The position numbers were made by a program, and so were the translations under genes. From Anaerolineales bacterium (GTDB taxonomy: Bacteria > Chloroflexota > Anaerolineae > Aggregatilineales > J027), in contig JACKCI010000002.1 of the NCBI GenBank assembly GCA_020634155.1, forward strand, positions 682,001 to 746,000: DNA of 64,000 bases, written 5' to 3'. Below are positions 44,722 to 51,981 of this stretch, one piece after another (positions within the stretch are counted from its first letter, which is position 1; each line of letters begins with the position of its first letter). The notes beneath the pieces are model-generated. The model was not told the origin of the DNA and searched no databases. It was given only the letters and a program-made list of their open reading frames with translations.

Positions 44722-45618
44722 TTATCCTTTTGAGCCAGTTAAAGTAATACTTTCAGTAAAAAAGCGCTGGGTTAGCAAGAAAACGACCAATACAGGAATC
44801 ACGAACAACACACTAGCCGCCATGATGTCCTGCCAAGGGATGGGTGATTCTTGCAGATTGTTTTTCTGGGCCACATAAATGGGCATGGTGAACAATTCAG
44901 AGCGTTGCAGATAGATAAGCGGTTGCAGCAGGTTATTCCATTGTCCGACAAACAAAAACACCGATACCGTTGCAATGGCAGGCCGTGAGAGGGGCATGGT
45001 GATAAACCACCAAATCTGCAGGGGGTTGGCCCCATCAATCATAGCGGCCTCATCCAACTCTTTCGGCAGGGTCATCATGAATTGGCGCAAGAGGAAGACC
45101 AGCGAGGCCCCCCCTGCAAAGAAGCCCGGTAGGGTTACAGGGTTGAAGGTGCGGAGCCAACCCAATTCAAAGAACAGCACATATTGCGGCACTAGCGTCG
45201 CTTGATAGGGCAGCATCAACGTCCCCATCATCAGCGCAAAGACGATATTCCGTCCGCGCCATTGTAAGCGACTGAAGGCATAGGCTACCAACGAGACCGA
45301 CGTCACGGTACCCAACAGCACCATTGTGACGATGAATACGCTGTTGACATAAGCACGGTAAAATTCGGCTTCATGGAAAATCTTGTCGTAGTTTTCCCAT
45401 TGGGCCTTGCTAGGGAACAAATTAAGTTGGGCTTGCTGCACTTCTTGGATGGTCTTGAGCGAAGTGCCAATCATCCATGCCAAAGGGAACAGAAAGAATA
45501 ATGCTCCACCAATCAAGGCACCGTAAAACAGCCCTTTGATGATGATATTAACCCACTGTTTTGTTGTGGGGAATGAGAAGCTAGGCGTTTTGCTTAGGGT
45601 TTTAGGAAGTGTCGCCAT
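44722..45618 (-). CDS. Carbohydrate ABC transporter permease (MalG-like)
   Basis: A 298-residue CUT1-type permease with six membrane segments and the EAA loop EAAMIDGANPLQIWWFITMPL that contacts the ATPase. The N-terminal hydrophilic region is followed by LFFLFPLAWMIGTSLK. It pairs with the permease encoded 3 bases upstream. No ATPase gene is in the locus, so a shared MsmK-like ATPase encoded elsewhere would have to energise it (inference). Confidence 0.93.
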   Translation of the reverse strand: MATLPKTLSKTPSFSFPTTKQWVNIIIKGLFYGALIGGALFFLFPLAWMIGTSLKTIQEVQQAQLNLFPSKAQWENYDKIFHEAEFYRAYVNSVFIVTMVLLGTVTSVSLVAYAFSRLQWRGRNIVFALMMGTLMLPYQATLVPQYVLFFELGWLRTFNPVTLPGFFAGGASLVFLLRQFMMTLPKELDEAAMIDGANPLQIWWFITMPLSRPAIATVSVFLFVGQWNNLLQPLIYLQRSELFTMPIYVAQKNNLQESPIPWQDIMAASVLFVIPVLVVFLLTQRFFTESITLTGSKG

Positions 45619-45621
45619 CGT

Positions 45622-47589
45622 CTATACCTCGTAATTTACCCATTGGCTATAGCGGAACTGGAGGATGGTCAGCGTCACGATAATGACCGTCAAAATCCAA
45701 GAGGCAGCGGCCCCTTGCCCAATTGAGAGTTGGCGGAATGTCCGCACAAAGAGGAAGTAGGCTGCCGATGCAAGGCTATCCTCATTCTGGGTGGTGCGGA
45801 GGATATAGACCGACTCGAAGGTCTGGAGGGCGGCAATCATCCCAATCACGACATTGTAGAACATGGCGGGCGAAATCATGGGCAGAGTGATTTTGAAGAA
45901 TTTTTGCAGGGTATTGGCACCATCGACCTCAGCCGCTTCATACAAGGAGCGCGGAACACCCTTCAACGCGGCAAGGAAAATCAACATCCCTGCTCCCGAA
46001 CTCCACATGGTAATCAGCACCAGAGAGGGTTTTGACCACAATTCGTTATTCATCCATAGCGGCACACGGTCTTTGTCAGGAAAGACGTCGGTCACTTGAT
46101 GGAAGAGCGCAAAATGATAGTTGGGCCGTCCGGCTGCTTTGGCAATGTCGTCAAAGGCGTTGAAATAGGCTTGCCCGTCAAGGAAAGAGCCGAGCGCCAA
46201 CAGGCCGAAGAAGGCCAGACTCCCACCCAGCAAATAGTGGCGTTGGCGTGGGTAGTTGTTCAGCAAGGCAATCCCCATCAGGCTTAGGATAACCAAGCCA
46301 TACACCCAGTGTACCGAGAGATATTCGTAAGGGTGGATGTCCTCTAAGTAATCAACATCCTTGGCATCTTTAATGGTAGTGCCAAAGGTCAAGTAGCTGC
46401 CAATAGGCCGTAGGCCGTCGCCATCAAGTTGACCGGGAATAACGCGGATGAGAATAATCAGCACCAATATCACCGCAAGGCCACCCATCATCTGCAACTT
46501 GCGACGATCCCACACCCCAAAGAAAGAGACAACGATGGGGGCCGCTACAAGTAGCAAGGCGATGAGGTACTTCTGGGCGTCGGGATTATCCAGTGCATAG
46601 TCGGCACGGCGCAGGGTCATAAATGCACTCAACGCCACCATACTGAGGCCGCCAATCTGCCAGACTTTGACCAACAGACGCTTGCCCTGCGCTCCATTGG
46701 CAATCACCAAGGCTAGCAGCAGTAAGCCAAAGAAGTAGGTCCACGACAAATCGACACGGGTCGAGACCAGCCCAATCGACATCATGTTATAGGCTACTGC
46801 GATGGAGAGCAGTTCGGCGCTGCGGGTGGCGAGGGAACGCTTGCCGCGTGTCCATTCACCGAGGAGGGCCAACAAGACCAAGACCGCAATCACCGCTGGC
46901 AAGGTATATTTGAGTGGCCCCACCGGATTCCCGCGTGTGATGCCGATGTAGAAGCCGTTGAAGCCTTCAAAGATGTAGATAAAGCCGCGATACAGATAAT
47001 CAAAGACAAAGAAAGCCTCGGCGAACCTCTTGAGGGCCTCATTGATGAAGCCGCCATTGGGGTTGAGCATATAGCGCCATGCAAGGAGGGCTGCCGGACT
47101 ACCTGCCAAAATCACAGGCAGATAATACACAGTGCGGAACCAACGGATACCGAAGCCCTCACGGTTGAGCATGAGCGCCATGCCCAAAGAGGCCATAATC
47201 TGCAAGGGTACACCGATGATGGTGTAGTAGAAGGAATTGAACAGGGCTTGTTTGAAGCGTCGTCCGTGCGCTCCTTCACCGAGCAATAGAGTGCGGTAGT
47301 TCTCAATGTCAATCCACTTGAGGGGTTGCCCGACCTTGTAGTCGGTGAAGCTATAGTAGAAAGACGCGATGGCGGGGCCAAGCACAAATATCAAGAACCC
47401 GACTATCCAAGGACCAGCAAAGGAGAACCCCCAAAAAGCCCGCCGTTGTTCCTGTTCACTGGCTCCTGCCATACGGAGGATAAAGCTGGCGATAAGGCCC
47501 ACGATGGTGCTGGTGACAATGATAAAGAGTACCGTGAGGCCCGTCCAAATTAAGTTCTGCTCGTGGTATCCGAGTTGGTCTAAATTCAT
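45622..47589 (-). CDS. Carbohydrate ABC transporter permease (MalF-like) with a ~315-residue membrane insertion
   Basis: A 655-residue permease where about 300 is normal. The first half (about 52-188) is ordinary (GPWIVGFLIFVLGPAIASFYYSFTDYK ... PAALLAWRYMLNPNGGFINEAL), and so is the last (about 506-655), with the EAA loop EAAEVDGANTLQKFFKITLP at 551-570. Between them, 190-505 adds about seven or eight hydrophobic segments with no known motif. The core permease motifs are intact, so the fusion is probably functional. An extra N-terminal membrane segment (14-37) is also present. The start is ATG 47589; a TTG at 47595 is in frame. Confidence 0.88.
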   Translation of the reverse strand: MNLDQLGYHEQNLIWTGLTVLFIIVTSTIVGLIASFILRMAGASEQEQRRAFWGFSFAGPWIVGFLIFVLGPAIASFYYSFTDYKVGQPLKWIDIENYRTLLLGEGAHGRRFKQALFNSFYYTIIGVPLQIMASLGMALMLNREGFGIRWFRTVYYLPVILAGSPAALLAWRYMLNPNGGFINEALKRFAEAFFVFDYLYRGFIYIFEGFNGFYIGITRGNPVGPLKYTLPAVIAVLVLLALLGEWTRGKRSLATRSAELLSIAVAYNMMSIGLVSTRVDLSWTYFFGLLLLALVIANGAQGKRLLVKVWQIGGLSMVALSAFMTLRRADYALDNPDAQKYLIALLLVAAPIVVSFFGVWDRRKLQMMGGLAVILVLIILIRVIPGQLDGDGLRPIGSYLTFGTTIKDAKDVDYLEDIHPYEYLSVHWVYGLVILSLMGIALLNNYPRQRHYLLGGSLAFFGLLALGSFLDGQAYFNAFDDIAKAAGRPNYHFALFHQVTDVFPDKDRVPLWMNNELWSKPSLVLITMWSSGAGMLIFLAALKGVPRSLYEAAEVDGANTLQKFFKITLPMISPAMFYNVVIGMIAALQTFESVYILRTTQNEDSLASAAYFLFVRTFRQLSIGQGAAASWILTVIIVTLTILQFRYSQWVNYEV

Positions 47590-47618
47590 AATCAATTCTC
47601 AAATAAGGGCTAGAACCA

Positions 47619-47655
47619 CTGATGCCCGCCCGGTGGTTCGCAGGGCGGGCATCAG
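47619..47655 (-). other. Perfect 13-bp intercistronic hairpin between binding protein and permease genes
   Basis: CTGATGCCCGCCC / GGGCGGGCATCAG with an 11-base loop. It has no long T-run, and lies 30 bases past the binding-protein stop on the minus strand. It likely protects the upstream mRNA or lowers permease expression relative to the binding protein, as at malE-malF. Confidence 0.75.
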
Positions 47656-47685
47656 TTGGTAGAACTTGTGTAGAATTATGCGTTT

Positions 47686-48969
47686 CTAGTCGAGATAACC
47701 GTTCTCTTCGAGAATGGCATCGTATTCTTCTTTGAGGAAGAGTTGGGTGTCTTCGAGGCTTTGTTGGTCGCTCAAATACAGGTTGACCTGTTCGACAATC
47801 AGCGGGCGCAGTTCGGCGCTGGCGCGGATGTCAGAGAAGGCACGACCATAATCAACCGCAGCTTGCAACAGTTGGTCCCAAACGGGGTTGTTGCTACGGA
47901 GTTCTTCCCACGCATCTTGACGGACAGGGGTGAAGCCCGCAACGGTGCTGAGGGCAATCGCGTTTTCTTGGCTACCGATGAACTTCAGGAAGTCAACGGC
48001 CAAGGAGGGGTCTTCGACATATTCAGGAACCGACAGCCAGTCAATGAAGACTTGCACGACAGGCTCGCCATTTGCGCCCGCAGGATAGGGGGCGATGGCA
48101 ATGTTTTCCCAAATGGGGTCGCTGGTGGCGGGCATGTTCCACATCGGGAAGATACCACTCACAACGCTACCAGAGGCAATCGGGTAGCCTTCGATTGGGG
48201 GCAAGCCAGCGGTGGTTTCGGTGGGCATCATAATGCGACGACGGTCATACATGTATTGGAGGGCTTCGGCAGTCTCTTCACTATCGAAGGCGCTAGTGCC
48301 ATCTTCATAGTACAATTCGCCGCCCGCGCTCCAGATGTAGGCGATAAATTCTTGAGCGTCAAACAAGCCGCTGCCAATATCCATAAAGCCCATTTGTTGC
48401 ATCGCGCCATCGGCAACCGCGCTGTTGGCTTCCACAAAGCTCAACGCATCTTCAAAGGTCATCGGCGGTACCGCTTCGGGGTCAGCCGCCAAGTCGGTGC
48501 GGTAGAAGATCGGACGTGGACTCATCAGCAAGGGCAAACCGCGCAGATGACCATCCCACGTCACGGTATCGAGGGCAGCTGGCAGGAATTGGTCGAGTTC
48601 TTCCCAATCAGCCAGATAGGGGTCAAGGTCCGCCAAGAGGTCGCCATAGGTGGCGGCATATTCTGAACCCAAGTAGACAATATCGGGGCCTTCGCCAGTG
48701 GTAATCCAGCCCGCAACGGTCACGTCAAAGTCGCCCCAACCACCCGTCAGGATTTCGAGTTGGAGGCTGTCGTCGCCCTTGGCTTCGCGGAAAGCAGGGA
48801 AGGCGACATCACGGAACCAGTTGAGGGTATCCTCGGTCAAGCCCGTGATATAGATTTCGAGGGTGTCTTGGTCTTGGGCAACGGCGGGTTCGGGGGCCGT
48901 GTTGCCACCCAAGGGGAGCAGGCCAAATGCCATGACTGCTAAGACAAGGAGGGAAAGTACACGCTTCAT
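47686..48969 (-). CDS. Sugar ABC transporter substrate-binding protein (family 1)
   Basis: A 427-residue secreted protein with a signal peptide of about 30 residues (hydrophobic core LLVLAVMAFGLLPLGG) and the SBP_bac_1 fold. Typical features are EGPDIVYLGSEYAATYGDLL, LRGLPLLMSPRPIFYRTD, and VDFLKFIGSQENAIALSTVAGFTPVR. It delivers oligosaccharides to the two permeases downstream. It is the first gene of the minus-strand operon, with its own promoter at 49029-49057. Confidence 0.92.
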   Translation of the reverse strand: MKRVLSLLVLAVMAFGLLPLGGNTAPEPAVAQDQDTLEIYITGLTEDTLNWFRDVAFPAFREAKGDDSLQLEILTGGWGDFDVTVAGWITTGEGPDIVYLGSEYAATYGDLLADLDPYLADWEELDQFLPAALDTVTWDGHLRGLPLLMSPRPIFYRTDLAADPEAVPPMTFEDALSFVEANSAVADGAMQQMGFMDIGSGLFDAQEFIAYIWSAGGELYYEDGTSAFDSEETAEALQYMYDRRRIMMPTETTAGLPPIEGYPIASGSVVSGIFPMWNMPATSDPIWENIAIAPYPAGANGEPVVQVFIDWLSVPEYVEDPSLAVDFLKFIGSQENAIALSTVAGFTPVRQDAWEELRSNNPVWDQLLQAAVDYGRAFSDIRASAELRPLIVEQVNLYLSDQQSLEDTQLFLKEEYDAILEENGYLD

Positions 48970-48991
48970 GAGGAAAAAACTCCTTACGAAA

Positions 48992-49027
48992 TTAGTTAGT
49001 TAGATTTACTTACTTTGCGTTTTGCGT
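48992..49027. promoter_or_regulatory. Candidate operator repeats in the divergent amino-sugar promoter region
   Basis: TTAGTTAGTTAG (48992-49003) is followed by ATTTACTTACT (imperfect inverted arm) and then by tandem TTTGCGT copies (49014-49027). AT-rich repeats of this kind are expected for ROK-family operators. They lie just downstream of the minus-strand -10 box, where a bound repressor would block the importer operon. Confidence 0.4.
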
Positions 49028-49028
49028 T

Positions 49029-49057
49029 AGTATAGAATAAAGCTTTGAGAAAGTCAA
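49029..49057 (-). promoter_or_regulatory. Promoter of the amino-sugar importer operon
   Basis: On the minus strand TTGACT (49052-49057), a 17-base spacer and TATACT (49029-49034) give a near-consensus sigma70-type promoter 60 bases before the binding-protein start. Confidence 0.7.
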
Positions 49058-49072
49058 TCAATTTCCTAAAAT
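49045..49072 (+). promoter_or_regulatory. Promoter of the divergent kinase-deaminase operon
   Basis: TTGAGA, a 16-base spacer and TAAAAT lie 19 bases before ATG 49092. The -35 boxes of the two divergent promoters nearly touch, so one regulator could control both. Confidence 0.5.
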
Positions 49073-49091
49073 CACTTAAAGGTTGAAAGCC

Positions 49092-50015
49092 ATGCCTTAT
49101 TTTATGGGAATCGACGGGGGTGGTAGCACCCTGCGGGTGTTGATTGTAGATGAGAACTTAAACCCATTAGCTGAAGTCCAAAGTGGGGCCGTTAACCCCA
49201 ACGGTGTTGGTTATGAAGCGGCTACTACCATCATCCGCACCACCATCCAGCAAACCATCACCGAAGCCAACCTCACCTCGGCAGACATCCAAGCAGTGGG
49301 CATCGGTATCGCGGGTATTCATGACTACTTAAATCATGGCTGGCTGCGTGAGGTGGTGGTACCTGTCCTGCCCGATAGCCTCATCCGCCCCAGTGCTGAC
49401 CACGAGATTGCCTTGGTGGGAGCCTTGGGTGAGCGCTATGGGCTGCTGGTCTTGGCGGGAACGGGCAGCATCGTTTTTGGTGTAAATCGTCAAGGCGCAT
49501 CAGTCATTGTCGGTGGATGGGGCCATCTGTTGGGCGATGAGGGCAGCGGCTATGTCATTGGTTTGCAAGCCCTCCAAGCGGTTACTAAGGCCTTTGATGG
49601 GCAAGGGCCAGCGACAACCCTCACCGAGCGCATTCTCGACCAGTTGGGTCTCGCTACGCCTTGGGATGTGGTGGGTTGGCTTTATGGTCAGGAGGAGCAT
49701 GTGGCGCGGGTGGCCCAACTTGCACCGCTCGTCTTTGACTGTGCCACCGAAGGGGATACTATTGCCCACAGCATTGTTGAGCAGGCCGCCCAAGGCCTAG
49801 CGCATCAAGCCCGAACTGCCATAAGACGCTTGGTGCTCGAAAATCCGCCCATCGCCTTTGCGGGTAGCCTGTTGGTCAATCCCACCCCCGTGAGCCAGCG
49901 CTTATGCGAACTTCTAAACCTATCAGCCATCCCTACCCCGCGTTATCGTGCGGTGGTAGGAGCCGCTTTACTTGCCAAAGAGGAGTGGACATGTACCACA
50001 TCGAACAAGAAATAA
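49092..50015 (+). CDS. N-acetylglucosamine kinase-like protein (BadF/BadG/BcrA ATPase family)
   Basis: A 307-residue ASKHA-fold kinase. It has phosphate-1 motif GIDGGGSTLRVLIVD, phosphate-2 region LVLAGTGSIVFG, GGWGHLLGDEGSGYVIG and adenosine region PIAFAGSLL. This matches the NAGK/MurK branch that phosphorylates GlcNAc or MurNAc at C6. It is placed opposite the importer/NagZ operon, so it should act on the sugar NagZ releases. The start ATG 49092 is preferred over TTG 49083, which would sit against its own ribosome site. It overlaps the next gene by 25 bases. Confidence 0.88.
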   Translation: MPYFMGIDGGGSTLRVLIVDENLNPLAEVQSGAVNPNGVGYEAATTIIRTTIQQTITEANLTSADIQAVGIGIAGIHDYLNHGWLREVVVPVLPDSLIRPSADHEIALVGALGERYGLLVLAGTGSIVFGVNRQGASVIVGGWGHLLGDEGSGYVIGLQALQAVTKAFDGQGPATTLTERILDQLGLATPWDVVGWLYGQEEHVARVAQLAPLVFDCATEGDTIAHSIVEQAAQGLAHQARTAIRRLVLENPPIAFAGSLLVNPTPVSQRLCELLNLSAIPTPRYRAVVGAALLAKEEWTCTTSNKK

Positions 50016-51028
50016 ACGCCCAACCAGCCATTATTCAAAACCTACTTGAGACCCACACTGAACTCGCCCAACATATCGCCCGCTCTATCCATGCGTTTGA
50101 CCCCGCTTTTGTGTTGGTAGCAGCCCGCGGCACCTCTGACAACGCCGCCCGCTATGCTCAATATGTGCTGGCGATTCAAGCGGGATTGCCTGTGGGATTG
50201 GCTACCCCGTCGGTGCATACCTTGTATCATGCCGCGCCTAACCTCAAGCGCTCACTGGTGATTGGCATTTCGCAGTCGGGGCGCTCAGAGGATGTGCGGC
50301 GTGTGGTGGAAGATGCCAAGCGCCAAGGCGGGTTGACCCTTGGCATTACCAATGATGCCGATTCACCCCTAGCCCATACCGCCGATTATCATATCCCGCT
50401 GGATTGCGGTGAAGAACGCAGTGTAGCCGCCACCAAAACCTACACCGCCGAACTGAGCGCGATAGCCCTCTTGACCGCCGCCTTGACCGATAAGCCCGAA
50501 CTGCACGCGGATTTGGCCCAGCTACCAGCAGCTATTCAACAAACGATTGACTACTCGGCTACCATCCCCGATTGGGTGCAGCGCTATCGCTATGCCGAGC
50601 GCATTGCCAGTATTGGGCGTGGCTATAACCACTGCACAGCCTATGAGATAAGCCTCAAAATCAAGGAACTATGCTATATCACAGGCGAGGAATACAGCGA
50701 AGCCGATTTTCGACATGGCCCGATTGCCGTCATTAATCCCGGCTTTCCGGTGTTGGTGGTGGCTCCCCAAGGCCAGCCTTTGCCCTTGCTGATTGACCTT
50801 ATCGAGAAGCTGAACGACAAGGGGGCTGAGTGCCTTGTTATATCCAACGATAGCCAAGTCCAGAGTCTCGCCCGTTATGCACTGCCTATGCCGTCTGATG
50901 TGCCAGAGTGGTTATCTCCTATTTGCGCGGTGATTCCGGGACAGGTCTTTGCCATGCACCTTGCGCTGACCAAAGGCTATGCGGTGGATACGCCACGCGG
51001 TCTACAAAAAGTTACCGTAACTCTATAA
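49991..51028 (+). CDS. Double-SIS-domain sugar isomerase/deaminase (NagB-II/GlmS-isomerase-like)
   Basis: A 345-residue protein resembling the isomerase half of GlmS without the glutaminase domain. It has ARGTSDNAARYAQYVL, GISQSGRSEDVRRVVEDAK (phosphate loop), EERSVAATKTYTAELSAIALL, IGRGYNHCTAYEISLKIKELCYITGEEYSEADFRHGP, and a C-terminal DTPRGLQKVTVT. Stand-alone forms act as GlcN-6-P deaminases (NagB-II). With the kinase it would feed fructose-6-P to glycolysis. The start ATG 49991, with AGGAG just upstream, lies inside the kinase gene. Confidence 0.9.
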   Translation: MYHIEQEINAQPAIIQNLLETHTELAQHIARSIHAFDPAFVLVAARGTSDNAARYAQYVLAIQAGLPVGLATPSVHTLYHAAPNLKRSLVIGISQSGRSEDVRRVVEDAKRQGGLTLGITNDADSPLAHTADYHIPLDCGEERSVAATKTYTAELSAIALLTAALTDKPELHADLAQLPAAIQQTIDYSATIPDWVQRYRYAERIASIGRGYNHCTAYEISLKIKELCYITGEEYSEADFRHGPIAVINPGFPVLVVAPQGQPLPLLIDLIEKLNDKGAECLVISNDSQVQSLARYALPMPSDVPEWLSPICAVIPGQVFAMHLALTKGYAVDTPRGLQKVTVTL

Positions 51029-51033
51029 AGCAA

Positions 51034-51060
51034 AAGGCCGAGAACAATCACCTCGGCCTT
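51034..51060. terminator. Bidirectional hairpin terminator
   Basis: A 9-bp perfect stem AAGGCCGAG / CTCGGCCTT with a 9-base loop lies between the convergent NagB-II-like gene and the small charged protein gene. Confidence 0.7.
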
Positions 51061-51087
51061 CTGTTCAATCAGGGGTTTGAAACAAGT

Positions 51088-51429
51088 CTATTGAGCGATA
51101 GGTTCCTTGACTTCTTTGGCCTTGGTCTCTTTGACTTCAGCCACCACTTCGGCAGCCTCATGCTCAAATTTGACCTTTTCAAAGGTGTCGATAATCTCAT
51201 CCATGGCTGAGTTAAACAGCTTACGGTAGCCTTCCACCACTTCCTTAAAAGCGTTGCGGCTGTGTTCACGGACTCCTTCGGGGATCATCTCTTCCAGCGC
51301 TTTAGCAGCTTCCATGATTGCTTTGCGTTGGTGTTGGAGAAAGACATCGAAGGAGGTGTCAGGTTTTTCTTCCACGACTTCTTCGACCACGACTTCAGCA
51401 ATTTCTTCGACTTTCTTTTTGACGGGCAT
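51088..51429 (-). CDS. Small charged helical protein, unknown function
   Basis: A 113-residue protein, highly charged. The ends are Lys/Glu/Val-rich (EEIAEVVVEEVVEEK and EVKETKAKEVKE), and the middle (about 27-90) is amphipathic helix with regularly spaced hydrophobics. It lacks cysteine and membrane segments. The layout recalls phasin-like or granule-surface proteins, which would fit the lipid genes next door, but I see no diagnostic motif. AAGGAG lies 7 bases before ATG 51429. Confidence 0.75.
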   Translation of the reverse strand: MPVKKKVEEIAEVVVEEVVEEKPDTSFDVFLQHQRKAIMEAAKALEEMIPEGVREHSRNAFKEVVEGYRKLFNSAMDEIIDTFEKVKFEHEAAEVVAEVKETKAKEVKEPIAQ

Positions 51430-51444
51430 AGGCCACTCCTTCTA

Positions 51445-51981
51445 CTAAATGGACGCTGACATAATCAGCAAATCATGGGTTCGCTCATCGCGTGTTTTGA
51501 CCCAATCGGTTAAGAGAGCTTCAGCAGTAAAGCCAAGGTCTTCGACCATACGTTGGGCGCTCTTGTCTTCGACTGCCATATACATCACCACCTTTTCCAG
51601 ACCGACCTCTTGGGCGATTTTCACCAATTCGCGGGTCATCCGGTTCCCCAACCCCCGATTGCGGAAGGGTGAACTAATCAAGATGCGAATTTCGCCAAGG
51701 TGCCGATTCCAGAAAAGCTGGTTGTAGTACAACGTACCATAACCAATGATTTGGTTGTTGGTCTCAATAAGGATAGTGGTTGCGTGCTGCGACTCGACAT
51801 CATGAATCCAGCTATCGACCATCTCCGGCTGGGTGATGTCGCGCCGCATAAAGGATAAATCAGTTTCGTCTAACCGTTGAGCAAAATTGAGAATCGCCCC
51901 CCGATCAGTAGTCACCAGCAATCGGAAGTTGAACTCGGTGCCATTAATGCTAACGGCCTTCGGAAAAGGGTTCTTCGCCAT
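51445..51981 (-). CDS. GNAT N-acetyltransferase
   Basis: A 178-residue single GNAT domain with motif A EIRILISSPFRNRGLGNRMTREL (R-x-x-G-x-G variant RNRGLG) and motif B KSAQRMVEDLGF. The substrate is unknown. Its ATG shares one base with the stop of the WS/DGAT gene (TGATG), and AGGAG lies upstream, so it is translated from the lipid operon mRNA. Confidence 0.88.
   Translation of the reverse strand: MAKNPFPKAVSINGTEFNFRLLVTTDRGAILNFAQRLDETDLSFMRRDITQPEMVDSWIHDVESQHATTILIETNNQIIGYGTLYYNQLFWNRHLGEIRILISSPFRNRGLGNRMTRELVKIAQEVGLEKVVMYMAVEDKSAQRMVEDLGFTAEALLTDWVKTRDERTHDLLIMSASI

Noticed and set aside
47743..48666. Open frame of 307 codons on the plus strand
   Set aside because: It lies antisense to the well-supported sugar-binding protein gene, has no ribosome site and its translation shows no domain.
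48992..49027. Short repeats as a CRISPR array
   Set aside because: Repeats are 4-7 bases without spacers; they fit an operator region instead.
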